Assembly (NCBI GenBank): GCA_030849805.1
Contig: JASANZ010002265.1
Location: 1 to 64,000 of the forward strand
DNA from: Sergeia podlipaevii
Lineage: Eukaryota; Euglenozoa; Kinetoplastea; Trypanosomatida; Trypanosomatidae
DNA length: 64,000 bases
Direction of reading: 5' to 3'
Under the pieces are notes generated by a model. The model was not told the origin of the DNA and did not search any database. It worked only from the letters and a program-made list of their open reading frames with translations. The translations under genes and the position numbers were made by a program. Positions 48,701-59,000 of the stretch are shown in pieces (position 1 is the stretch's first letter; every line of letters starts with the position of its first letter).

Positions 48701-51279
48701 TCCCGCGTGCCTACAACTGCAGCAGTCCCAAGGCGAGAGGTCGTTTCCTCCCCTTCAGCGCCAACCTCCTCATCGCTGTCGCTGTCAAGGTGGCTGATCA
48801 TCCAGGCAGCGCTTTTATTGGAGGTCGGAGAGTAGGACCAATTCACGGCTTGCGCCACTGCATTGGCATTTTCAGCGCGTGATGAATCTGCACTAGTAAC
48901 CGCAGAGGTTCCTATGTAAGAGCCAACGTCTTCGCTTTTTGCCTCGTTCTCATACAACGTGAGGTCACAAGGCTCAAGATCATGTAGAAGTGCCGCGTTG
49001 GGCTTTGAATTGTCTTGACTCCTTCTATTACAACTATCTTCGCAAGGCACATTGTCTCTGTCTTCTACCTCTATTCGAGCCCGTGTTGTGAAGTACATGT
49101 CCTTCAATGGTTTCATCTGTCCTTTGTGTGTATCTGCGTCGTGTGTAGACAGCAATGATGAAGGCAATGTGGCTTGCACTGCGGCGTCGACTTTATATGT
49201 GCGTCCACTCCGATGAGCGTAGGATGATGAAGACGTCGTCGTAGCAGTTTCCTTCACTGCATCGCATTCAGCACAAGTGTGGAGTGCAGGCACAGCGGTT
49301 ACCTCATGCTCCTTGCGCCGGCCACTGTCAATACTTCTGGAAGTTAACAAGTGTGCCACGTCCATGTCCCTATCCGACAGCACGGGTAAGGTGGATGGAG
49401 AAGAAGACGAAGCGATTAAGTGGCCCAGATAGATATCTTTAAGGAGCTTGCTAGCGTGACGGTCGCTACTAGCGCGCAGCCGATGAGCAACCTCCGCGAT
49501 GAGTAGCATGTTGAGCTCACCCACATTGCATGGAAGAGGAGATACATCCATGTTTCGAAGGAGTGATGGCCCTTGGTCTTCCTTTTCACCTCGCAGTTGA
49601 AAAGAGTCCAGCTGTTGTGCAGGCAACTGAAGATGATGATGATGATGATGTAGTGGTTGGAGACTGTGATCGTTCTTGTCCCGCTGATACTGTGGTGCTT
49701 GGGAAGCGGCGGCGCGTACAGTGGGGGCCTCGACAAGATGTCCTGGTAGTTCCGAATGAACTGTCAGGTCGACGTTGCACACACCGCAGCGGGGGCCGTG
49801 GCCGTTTCCCTGCCAACGCGCTTGTTCTCTAGGTTCGTTTCCGTTCTCTGTATCTCTGTTAGTGTTGGTAGAGACACTGTTGATAGCTGTTGAGGTGGTT
49901 GGAGGTTGAGAGGAGCGAAAGTTCTGCAGATGAGTGGCGTTGTACTGAGGAAACCCAGGCGTCCTCTCTCGCAATAACGCAAGCAGTTCCGCAAGTGGCA
50001 GCCCTGCGTACCTCTCGATCTCCTCACGTGGTGTCACGCCTGCCACCTTTGAAGCATGAGGTTCGCCTTTAGGTGACTCTTGGCTGGCGCTGTGGGCATG
50101 TGCTGCAGCGGTCGGTTTGCTCGTTCCTCGTTGATTCTGGCGATCTTCGTCACGACGCTCTCCAGAAGAGGAGCTGTTGCTGCTGCTGCTGGTGCTGCTA
50201 GTAGTAGTGGTGGTGGTGCAATCATGCTTGAATGACATGCCACTGCCGTCTTTCTTGGAGTTTAGTGGCGCCTCACCATTGCCTCGGCGATAGACACTGC
50301 AGTAGCGCAAGTCCCCAACATCGCTTCGCTCACTTTGCCGACGGATCATCTCTCCTCGAATGAATTCATCAATCAGATGGCGATCTGTATCAAAAAACGC
50401 TTCATCGTCTTGCGAGCCTTTCTCCACTGAATCCTGAGAGTGCCAGTCGTAGATGTGGCGTGGCCGCTCTATAAAAATCTCTTCATTCGATGATGCACAG
50501 CATCTTTTTTTCTTGTGGACATCAGCACAAAGGGCTACTGTCGCTCTGAGAGGTGCCTCCGCATCATCCTTCTGAAACTGTTGCTGAGACATCACACTCC
50601 GCTGTACGCGACGCCAGCGCCTCCGTACACTCCCACCTGGTGTTGTTGGCGGTCGGGCAATCGCGGGGTCCATCATGATGCTTGCAGTAGCAATGCCAGG
50701 TCTTTGTAGTTGGCGGTGTGGAGCTTCCCCCACCTGATGCTGCTGATCGTGTTGGTAGTACTCAGGAAATCCAATAATATTGCGAACAGAAGGTAGCGCA
50801 GCGGCAGCGCTGACAATATAGCGAGGAAGATAGCCTGCTTGAGGGAATGATGCAACATCACGCGCTGTGGTGGCAAGAGCGGAGGCAGGACGCCTAGGAA
50901 CGCGAGGCCGCGTATCGCCATCCCTCACGGAAGAAGCGGAGTTGGTACTTGTGTCAAACTCAGGACGCTCATACAATCTTCTAATCTCCTGCTCTATCGA
51001 AGAAAAAAGCGCATCTTGCGCGTCATAAAAAAATAGCGGAGCATGCGCATCTACGCGTGAACCCAATGATGATCTGGGGCATGAAGGTTCTTTGCATGTC
51101 CTGCGTACCGTACTTCCGCTACCGTCGAGAGAAGGTCGATTGAAAGTACGCCGCGGTACATGCGTTTGTCGCACCTGAGCGATTGATGAGGGTGCTACTG
51201 ATGAAGGCAAGTATGTCTTCGCACGCGCCTTAAAGGGGGTACGTGGTGCACCATGAGTTGACACGATTGTCCCTCTCAT
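45709..51279 (-). CDS. Very large low-complexity hypothetical protein
   Basis: This 1856-residue protein has no domain that I recognise. Most of it is Ser/Gly/Asn/His-rich and predicted disordered, with short homopolymers (Ser, Thr, His5, Gly, Asp). A compact, likely folded helical region lies at about 870-1100, after ALAVRRSALLALETQVRQRV. It contains HSIAAAYALQASQTTANAAM, SRHAIAVEELYGHFSVLVAHHL and LFLVNEHAGLLVYEEELQR. ATG 51279 was chosen; the longer frame begins with TTG eleven codons upstream. The downstream in-frame extension after its TGA is listed separately. A cytoskeletal scaffold is possible but unsupported. Codon use is continuous across the gene, arguing for a single real protein. 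Confidence 0.75.
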   Translation of the reverse strand: MRGTIVSTHGAPRTPFKARAKTYLPSSVAPSSIAQVRQTHVPRRTFNRPSLDGSGSTVRRTCKEPSCPRSSLGSRVDAHAPLFFYDAQDALFSSIEQEIRRLYERPEFDTSTNSASSVRDGDTRPRVPRRPASALATTARDVASFPQAGYLPRYIVSAAAALPSVRNIIGFPEYYQHDQQHQVGEAPHRQLQRPGIATASIMMDPAIARPPTTPGGSVRRRWRRVQRSVMSQQQFQKDDAEAPLRATVALCADVHKKKRCCASSNEEIFIERPRHIYDWHSQDSVEKGSQDDEAFFDTDRHLIDEFIRGEMIRRQSERSDVGDLRYCSVYRRGNGEAPLNSKKDGSGMSFKHDCTTTTTTSSTSSSSNSSSSGERRDEDRQNQRGTSKPTAAAHAHSASQESPKGEPHASKVAGVTPREEIERYAGLPLAELLALLRERTPGFPQYNATHLQNFRSSQPPTTSTAINSVSTNTNRDTENGNEPREQARWQGNGHGPRCGVCNVDLTVHSELPGHLVEAPTVRAAASQAPQYQRDKNDHSLQPLHHHHHHLQLPAQQLDSFQLRGEKEDQGPSLLRNMDVSPLPCNVGELNMLLIAEVAHRLRASSDRHASKLLKDIYLGHLIASSSSPSTLPVLSDRDMDVAHLLTSRSIDSGRRKEHEVTAVPALHTCAECDAVKETATTTSSSSYAHRSGRTYKVDAAVQATLPSSLLSTHDADTHKGQMKPLKDMYFTTRARIEVEDRDNVPCEDSCNRRSQDNSKPNAALLHDLEPCDLTLYENEAKSEDVGSYIGTSAVTSADSSRAENANAVAQAVNWSYSPTSNKSAAWMISHLDSDSDEEVGAEGEETTSRLGTAAVVGTRDAALAVRRSALLALETQVRQRVSKNEEEERSAMYSAGVHSIAAAYALQASQTTANAAMMLHLYSQVLQPIVLSGKELVSRHAIAVEELYGHFSVLVAHHLFTALALRDRERAERMTLLQEELTDWEAMKALREILFNECAQRAGIRLDAQLFLVNEHAGLLVYEEELQRIDLTRTELEQWISIFMENAASMVESQSPLMHLPQEGDAIVLIGEDATTLLPVSPVAEMSLAKACEEEAAHDVLTHSNSGDGSQADADELFQVSPKETLRTLEKEFEEGRTVFQKDSGAQPGACIEVSLKENEEGQTIPSPRELPSLLTMSHKSSQGVSAPPKTAFSSSQPACDSDLACVVPVQTTLSTGSATCAAPPLSQEKQPRVLGFVTGHYPVAGGEGRSDDDVDVAPSLDLVMRKKEKRRSSNPKVEHFHTFPSRKHKAHRDSSNDCSPDDDDDNGGGGGAPSEVAQRPQWLTTHDNKRCVEELDKSKDHAYHRRVSSRSNSDNGSSGNGNGVSCPSHHDRGQSFNGSTSNSSKSRSKREALVALEDGDFSTSDITGLQPERPIKRKSQATVERLHAICTAQLRKQQRQLLRRGHVDSSQDTNMNTTTQFDEEGSAAHLMMGGVSCSSYLDDEEGMLANAANRGCLHSGSSWCSPTPRSVADDRSSTAPSSWLHQGNGQYHHETLSPRSTTPSASGRRRHVQIKRRITATTISSESGEDAMDGGGGGDRNTGELGSSSSGGIVGWVRITTDKRQIVSPGGGGTLASPHVERSVRGGENAAAAILYEGGGMSSGGGGHHLPISEEVSDYVVVGEPGIQHFIEFASTAKEELGSPERVDSLDYLVDMRNFVPVAEYNTILSNQQASEAVPIQQSSGSTRSPVMPLSPTADAPQAYGSNSARHGGHSSSVSQCDSTRKKDRNEHFEPFSSGEAHQRPRPLTPQFVRDAATRHNCQLNASNGADSAAVAAQAQRRVRLQPSLQSEDAMTSSSFSADDNTDLSGAQGHG

Positions 51280-52291
51280 TACAATTCCTCCTCGCCACTC
51301 CTCTTCTATCAAGGAAAAGCGTAGCTATACGGAATACAAAAAAAAAAAGCAAAAAGATATAATAATAATAATAGTAACAATGCAGAAAACCACCCAAATG
51401 AAAAGCTAAAAAAATAAAGAGAAAAAGAACTAATTGATATACAGCAATTTGTGAATGAGAATGAAGCACGCGTGTGTATTTAATTGAGTTATATAGGGAG
51501 AAAAAAAATAGAAAATGTATGTACGCAACTACTGTATGCCTTTACCTCTCACCTACATCACACTACGGTGTAACTCTTTCTTTCTACCAAAAAAAAAGCA
51601 AATGGGAACAAAAACCAAAGGGATAGCAAAAAAAAAAAATGCACAAGAAAAAGAAATGAAGAGTGCATCAATCGCCACCAGATCAAGCAGATGCCTGCAC
51701 GCAGAAGTGAAGATACAGTAGCATTCACATAACAAATAAAAAGAAAAAAATGAAAAAGCGTTTCATTCATGTAGATCCTCCCCTCCCCCTTCTCTCGTAT
51801 ATTTGACATATATATCTTTGCATTTTTACTTTTTGGTCGATTGTATACATACAATTGAAGAGGAAGAAAGATGCATGAATAGAAAAGAAGGAGACAATAA
51901 AAAACGTCATTCCCATCCTTCTTTACATTTTCTTCATTCGCAATTCGGCAACATACACACACACAAACACATGTAGAGCACCTCCATATAACCATTGCGC
52001 ACAATCCTGTTTCATTCTATTTCTTTTTTCCTACCTTTCACTCTCTCTTTTTCCCTCTCTCTCTCTCTATGTATACTAAAGAAAAGTTGAAATGATATCG
52101 TACAGAGGCACTGCAATAATAAAGGCAATAGAGAAAAAAAAGGCAAGCACATTTATCTACAGAACCACCTCATCCATCCATCACTGGAGAATCTGAGAGT
52201 GTATTTTGCAACTCTTCTGCCTGATTTCACATAGACGCAACGAAACTCAAATACCAACAAATATTGTGCATTTTTTTTTCCTTTATTATTT
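51280..52291 (-). other. AT-rich intergenic spacer
   Basis: No gene supported over about 1 kb. (AAT)n lies near 51360-51375, A-runs near 51588-51596 and 51629-51640, and a (CT)n run near 52055-52069. Confidence 0.5.
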
Positions 52292-52681
52292 CTATTCGGT
52301 ACTCTTGCTAAGACGCTGAAAGATCAGCTGTTGTTGCTGCTCCACCTTCTTGAGAGAGTCGTATTCCGCAATGTAACGATCCAGCTCCATCTGCTTTTCT
52401 CGCAGCCGCACCTGAGCTTCCTGCATCGCACGGAACCTCTCCTCGGCTTCACTCTCCACAATGTTACGAGAGCCGATTGCCTTTAGCTTCTCTGACTCAA
52501 TGGCCTCACCAAGGCGCTCGACAATGGTCATGGTTTGTTTCACCATGTTCTGAAATTCATCCATCTTCTCTACATAACGACGCTCCACCTCAATCGTCTT
52601 GGTGAGGTTGTCATACTTCTCGGGGTTGTACATACGGATGGCGCCGTTGGCGTCAAACATAATAAGCTGATCTTCATCCAT
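52292..52681 (-). CDS. IFT20: Intraflagellar transport protein IFT20
   Basis: A 129-residue coiled-coil protein, almost the same length as animal IFT20 (about 132). The family core is visible: FQNMVKQTMTIVERLGEAIE, then EKLKAIGSRNIVESEAEER, and a C-terminal KQMELDRYIAEYDSLKKVEQ...LIFQRL. IFT20 is an IFT-B subunit that pairs with IFT54 and links flagellar cargo export from the Golgi to anterograde transport. It is expected to be needed for flagellum assembly here. The first 25 residues (MDEDQLIMFDANGAIRMYNPEKYD) align with the usual N-terminus, so the start is secure. The stop is TAG. Confidence 0.93.
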   Translation of the reverse strand: MDEDQLIMFDANGAIRMYNPEKYDNLTKTIEVERRYVEKMDEFQNMVKQTMTIVERLGEAIESEKLKAIGSRNIVESEAEERFRAMQEAQVRLREKQMELDRYIAEYDSLKKVEQQQQLIFQRLSKSTE

Positions 52682-52932
52682 GATTGCAAATAGTAAACTA
52701 GATTTTAGCGTGCGTGTGTACTTTTTTTTTTTTTTTTACAAAAGTATGTACCTGTGCTTTTTCTAAACAAACTGTGCAACTGGTACCTAAAACATTATAA
52801 AAGATTTTTTTTTTAAAAAAAAGACGTTGTCAAAAAGAAAAATAGTTAGCAATTCGATATGGCAACAACAACAACGACGACGAAAAAAAAGAAAACATTC
52901 TCTCTATATATCTTCCAGTGGCATTTAATGAG

Positions 52933-52935
<3 letters not shown>

Positions 52936-52966
<31 letters not shown>
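52936..52966. repeat. (AT)15 microsatellite
   Basis: Thirty-one bases of uninterrupted alternating AT, the longest in the window. Confidence 0.95.
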
Positions 52967-52967
<1 letters not shown>

Positions 52968-53042
52968 GCGGTATGGATAGTTTTTTTTCTAGATATTGAG
53001 CAACACACACAGACTTGCAAGTTGCAAGAGATGTAACCCATA

Positions 53043-53059
53043 TACGTCTANTACGTCTA
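53043..53059. repeat. 8-nt direct repeat flanking a single N
   Basis: TACGTCTA at 53043-53050 recurs at 53052-53059, separated by the single N at 53051. This is the same arrangement as at 16272 and fits an unresolved contig overlap. Confidence 0.85.
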
Positions 53060-53097
53060 CACAACAACAACATCATCATCAAATATAGTGAGACAAT

Positions 53098-56000
53098 CTA
53101 TGACGAAATACAGCAGTCCACAAGTTTCTCCAGTGTAGAGATGGGCATGAGCAGGTGCAGATTGAGGCGCAGAAGAGCAGCAGTGCGCTTGCGCGGAGCG
53201 GCGTCACGACGCAGTTGTGCAGCGTGCGCAAGGAGCTCAGTTTGAATCCTAGTAGTATCTCCTCCTAAATCAAAATAATGTATCGCCTCAGCAATCCAGC
53301 GAGAAAGTCCTGGCAGATCAAGCGTCACTCCCCCAGTCGCGTCTGAGCCATTGTCACTACTGTTATTGTTGCCAGCCAGCGCGGTAAAGTCACACGGAAA
53401 TGCGGGTGAGCCCTTGGGATATGCCGCAATAGACCGCACAACTTCGGCGAAAGGTGCTTGACGAACAATCAGTTCATGCAGAGGATGAAGAGAAGAACGC
53501 GCTCCACCAGCGCCAGCCTGAGAGGTACCGGTAGACTCCGCGTCTTGTTCCTTTGGCCGAGAGAATATGTACTTGTAGCGCCGCTCCAGTGTCTGGGCAA
53601 CCGCACAGCCAAAGTCCACAGAAAGTTGCATCTCACTGTGTGCTGGTGCGTCAGAGAGCAGCAGCACGCGCTGCGATACCTGTAGCAACTTGATGTTATC
53701 TAGCACAGTGAGCGCCTCCAGCACGCTGGTACCAGGATGACTAAATAAACGACGGAGCCAGTCCATCACACGGCACTCACTCGCACTGCAGCGGAGAGAG
53801 GCAGTACCACCACCACTAACAGATTGCAACGGCGCCTCTCCACCTCCACCAAGTGGGCGGTCCGCTGCCCCGTCTACCTCTCCTTCTAGTTCTTTGCGCT
53901 GCAAATCTTGATTCTTGAGCACACGAATCGTCAGCCCATTGTCCGTAAACATGCCGGGTCCGCTTGTAGCAAGAGAAGCCCCAAGTGCAGAGCCAATGGC
54001 GTTGTTGTAGATAGTGAGCGGGTAATAATTAGCGCCGCGTACCTCAATCCTCTCAATGGTATCCGCTGGTGGGTACAAGCACGGTGTGCGGAGTCTCACC
54101 TCCTGACCCTCCATTCCTCGTGGTACAGGGGTCCACGCAGCGTTCTTGGCGCCGAATCCGTCCACCCCTCCGCCTTGCTGGGGGCATACACGACCACGAC
54201 GAAGAATGATACGTATAGGAATTGACACTGGACGATTGCTGACTGCGTCAACAGTCTCAATTACACGTGGTACGACCGCGAGGCCATACAAGTGCCGCAG
54301 TGCCTGCAGATGCTGAACGTTGTCTTGGGGACTGCGTGGCCACACTGGGTACAGGGCAATAAGAAGGGCAGCAATACTCGGCGTAGAGTTGCTCAGTGTC
54401 AGACGACCTCCTCCAAGAAAAAGCATACCCACACTCATCGACACTGCCATCTGTAAACCATAGGAAACATTGCCTGTGCGCTTGTGCAAACGCTGCAAAA
54501 TTGCAAACACCTTAAGGTCGCCGGTACCAGCCATCACAAGACTGATGGCACTCACACACGCACATATGCACGCTTCGTACGCGCTAGTAGATCGCTGAAG
54601 CGCTGGTACCGTCACTCCTGTTGTGCCAATGTGGCCCTTCATGAATCCCTTCAGCTCAGAAAGAATCACCGCTCGCGCGTCCGCGTCCATGGACCCTGCG
54701 AAGCGCATGCCCAGCGCATAAACAGCACCCGCTACGCAGTGACCGTAATCCATCATCAAATAATGTACCTGCTGCTGCGCCAGTCCGAGCATGCAAGCAC
54801 GACCGCTATTTGCCAACTCCTGCAGGCACGTAGGCACCTGGCTATGCACCCACGTCTGAGTAGCTTCAATAGATGGCCAACACACGAGAGCTGACATTGC
54901 AGTGCGCAGTAGACAAAGCGTTGGGGACACCCCTTGCAGAGCTGCGTTCTGACGCGGTGGAGCCAAGCGCTTAGCCACACGCTCGTTGCTAGTCTTCAGG
55001 TACATCATACCTAGTGCCACCACCGCGGCGGGGCCAGAGATGGCCGCGTTGTACTTGTCGCCTTCATACACAAGGATGCACGCGGAGCGGTTGGTTTCCT
55101 GAGCACTCTGCATGAGAAGTGAGCGGGTAAGGAAGTGCCCAGCATCACGGCCGAGTTCATTGTATGTGTCAAGACCCTCGCAGGTGGACGGCGCCGGCTC
55201 GCGCTGCGCTCCCTCTAAAAAAGAAAAGAGCCTGCGCTCCACATTGTGAATCCCGTGGCTGGCGCCAAGTCCAAGCAGCATAAGACCGAGACCAAAGCCA
55301 GCCCCCAGCGCGTATCCCTCTCGGTAAAGGCAGTGCTCATCCGAAGGCAGTCGCGATATCTCCACAAGAAGCATTTCCACGAGAAACGTGTTAGTCGGCA
55401 GCTGCTGGCAGAGTAAGCCAATAGACACGAGAGCGGAGGTCTGGACGTCCATGGACACCTCAATATCCTCCGCACTCGGGGTAAGAGACTGAACGTGCAT
55501 AGAAAGGCAGCGGAAGACGAGGTCGTTGTTAGTGCCACGGAAGCTGCAGCTGAGGCCCAGCATGACTGCCATTGCTGTCACTTCACGCCACGCGAACTGC
55601 GCCTGTGATGAAGCAAGAAGTGAATAAATGTCGGTGAGCTGGAGCACACAAAGGTGACCGAGAATACCAGTGGCAAGGAGTAAACCCGCGCGAGACGCCG
55701 GACATGGCACATTGCGGGTCTGGTACACCACCCAGTGCCGAGTAATGGTGGGAGTATGAGATGCATCACCTCCTGCTGCAATCCCGGCGGCTGATGCTGC
55801 GGCGGAAGCCCCTGAAGAATCAGTGTCGCCACCACCGCCCTCCGCACGCGGCAAGCTCGCTCCTCTCAATTGGCTGGCAAGTGTCAAAAAGCGTAATCCA
55901 GCGGCACAGCCATTGTGAAACAGAGGCCATAGAACACTCATCGGCGAAAAGGCATCGCTATTGTTGCTAACGCTAATGCCTTCAGTCGTGTGTCCATCAA

Positions 56001-59000
56001 GGCACAGTGGTGGAATGGGAACGCTGTCGCGAATCTTAAAGTTCTGAGTGCACATGGTAAGCATGCCACGTCCAATGGGTAGCGCGCACGCGCGCTTTGC
56101 TAGGGACTGCAGAGACTGCTGAAGAGAATCCGCCCCGTCTCCCTGACCAGGTAGAAGGATAGGTGCAGCAGTATTGAGAAGCGCCTGTACACGATCTACA
56201 CGAGAGTCAGTCCATGTTTTATTAAAATCTGGCCGCATGTTGACACCATCGTCGTCGGACAGTGTTGCGCGGTACCGGCGGCCAATGGCACGTGTTTCGG
56301 AAAGCCTCAACACATCACTACCAGGGTTGGAGAGTTTTGCCAGCAGCTCCACGCTCTTAATGTGATCAAGACGACCGACGACGGCATACAGCTCTTCTGA
56401 CCATGACGACTTTGGCGCGTCACGACCCTTCATGATGGCGTTGATAAGAGGGTACGCGACACCAATGCTAAGTTCCTTGCACACAAAGCTGGACGATATG
56501 TTGTGCCTTAGTAAGCCTGTGCACACCGCCTCCCACCACGGCTGCTCCTGAGACTGATGCAGTCCAACACCACCGCCGATGGCATCCCAGCCCTTCCCTT
56601 CATTTCCCAAGCCAAAGCACTCTCTGTATAGACAATAGATGCGATTTGCCATTACTATAGGGTGGTGTGCGGAAAGTCCCTTCAGCATTGGCCAGCACCC
56701 CTCCACCGCGTTGGCGCTACCAGCGGCCACTTTCAATAGAATGTGCCGCAAAGACGTGTGTAGGAGAGGTGGCACTCCAGAAATCAAGGCGTGTAAAGCC
56801 GTGCGCACCGACGCTGCGGAAAGACCCGCACGGTAATCAATAACCTTCAGCAGCACAGGCGCTGAGGTCTCATCGTGGCTATCGCCCTTTTCATGGGTAT
56901 GCTCCTCATTGTTAAAATCAAATCTGCTCACCACTTCTGTTTCCCCTGATTGTGTGAACTTCAAGGGGGTGTCTCTAGCGGCACCGGGGCATTCTCGGTG
57001 CCTGCTGGGTTGCGCGAGTGGAGAAGTGGAAACAGCATAAACACTGATATAGCGGGCCCATCCAAGCAGCGCGCTCAGCTTCGCATTGATTTCTGAGAGA
57101 GGCTCAAGAAAGGGCCACAGCTTTTCCTGTAGCTTACAGCTCTCGCATAACAAATGTAAGCTGATGAGCGATAAGGCACACACGTCGCTAGGCCACACAA
57201 TCACTAGAGGCAACGTCACGTCTTCAGGCTTCATCGCGGAAGTCGTCTCAATCGTGGTGGTGATAGTATCTGTCATTGGAGCAAAGTCCGGCGTGCAAAG
57301 AGAGTCTACGGCAACCGCAGAAAGAGAATATGGATCACTCAGCAATGCAAACAGCCGTTGACTAACATGCAGTCTCAGTCGTGCGCAAGACGCAGAAGGA
57401 GAAGATGAAGAAGCGGGTTTCATTTCGTCTTCAGCGGCGATGCTGGCGCGTACAATATCGACGATGAGAGACTGGCAACTTGCTGAGCAGTTCCACGGCT
57501 GCGCTTTCTTCGCTGCACGCCAAGCATCCGCCACAAGCGCGTACTCCAGTTCAGCCACACGCTCGGGGCCAATGGCGGCCTCCAACGTCTCCAGCATTAC
57601 ACACACAAGAGGGTCCTCTGTAGCACCATCTAAGCACGGGAAGCCCACGGGCAGCTCGTACATGCATTCGTAACGACGCCTGCGTGGGCTTGCAGCTGCT
57701 CCTGGCTGTCCCCGCGCACTCGGAGGCGGCGAAGACGCGCTCTGTGAGTAGCAGAACACCACATACGCACCGTCCTGATAAGCAATGTCGTCAATACGAG
57801 GACGAGCATATGTATCTGTCACGGCGTTTATGTGCGGTGAAGTAGCAGGTCCGACATGTAAGATAGTGTCTTCTTGAAACGAATTGATCTGCTGAGGGTG
57901 AGATGTCTCATTCCGTGAAATATGTTCATGTTGCTCCTGTCGCTGTTGCTGCTGCTGCTGCTGAGAAGGCCTCAAAAAGCATGGCGCGAGAGTTCCATCG
58001 CTTCCATCTAATGACGCCTTGGCGATGTAGCAGTCCGCCGCACTGCGAGTGCTCCCGTATTCTCCTCCCTCCGTCGTGACGCTCGCGTGCAGCAGCCGTA
58101 GTGGATTGTACAGTGTCACTTCGTTGTCGTGGGGCCAGTTACACACGAGCACAGGTTGCGGGGTCGAGGTACTTGGACGCAGACATGGTAGTACAAGTGG
58201 ATGTCCTGCGTTTGGCAATGCCGCAAGAAGCTCCATGTCACCCATGCCAGTGTCCAAGTCAGGAGTGCGAATCAAATAGACGATTGAGGTGTTTGCGTCG
58301 CTAAGAAACAGCACTTGTGTGCTTAGTGAAGAATGCTCCGACACCGTTACCGACAGAGCGGAATTGCTGGACGATAGTCGCGGCAGCTGTACGCGCTGTG
58401 GAAGCCAGGTCCACGTGAGGATATCTAAATGATAGTGTGGCGCAGTGAGCGCGAGACCAAGTTGCGTATCACCAGTCCGGGCAACCGCCACGTTCGTAGC
58501 TCTACAGGCTCGAAATTGCCCAATGACCACAGCATCAAGCACAACGTTATTGCTAGTCACAGACGCTGGGGGTAGCGGACTGGTCGAGCGGGTGCCGCCA
58601 CCTCCACCGCCATTATTTTGGCTACCAATAAAGCGTCTAGAGTCTGGTAGCCATGAGCTAAATGGCTCGCCAGTTGGTATCATCGTTTCTGCTCCGGGTT
58701 GCGTGGGGGAAGGCAGTGGTGGCGAAACTTGAACATAGACTGGCTTGATGGTTAGCGGAGATGCCATCCACCACATATCCGCAGCAGGATAATAGGTAGC
58801 TCCATCGATTGCAACAGGTGTAGAGTATCCCCATCGCGACGTTTGTCTCCGCCCCTGTACGAAAACTCCGCTAGTGCCTGGAACGACACTAGTGGGACTA
58901 ACATTATGAAGCACAAACTGAGAAGAAGTACCATCCTTCACAGAATACGCGGTACAGAGTGTACTGGGTTGTGACACCGTATAACGGCCAAAGCGGTCCT

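Larger units (their letters stand above)
52682..53097 (-). other. AT-rich spacer with (AT)15 run and a single N
   Basis: No gene supported. It contains T15-16 near 52722-52738, an (AT)n run at 52936-52966, and an undetermined base at 53051 flanked by 8-nt direct repeats. Confidence 0.55.
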
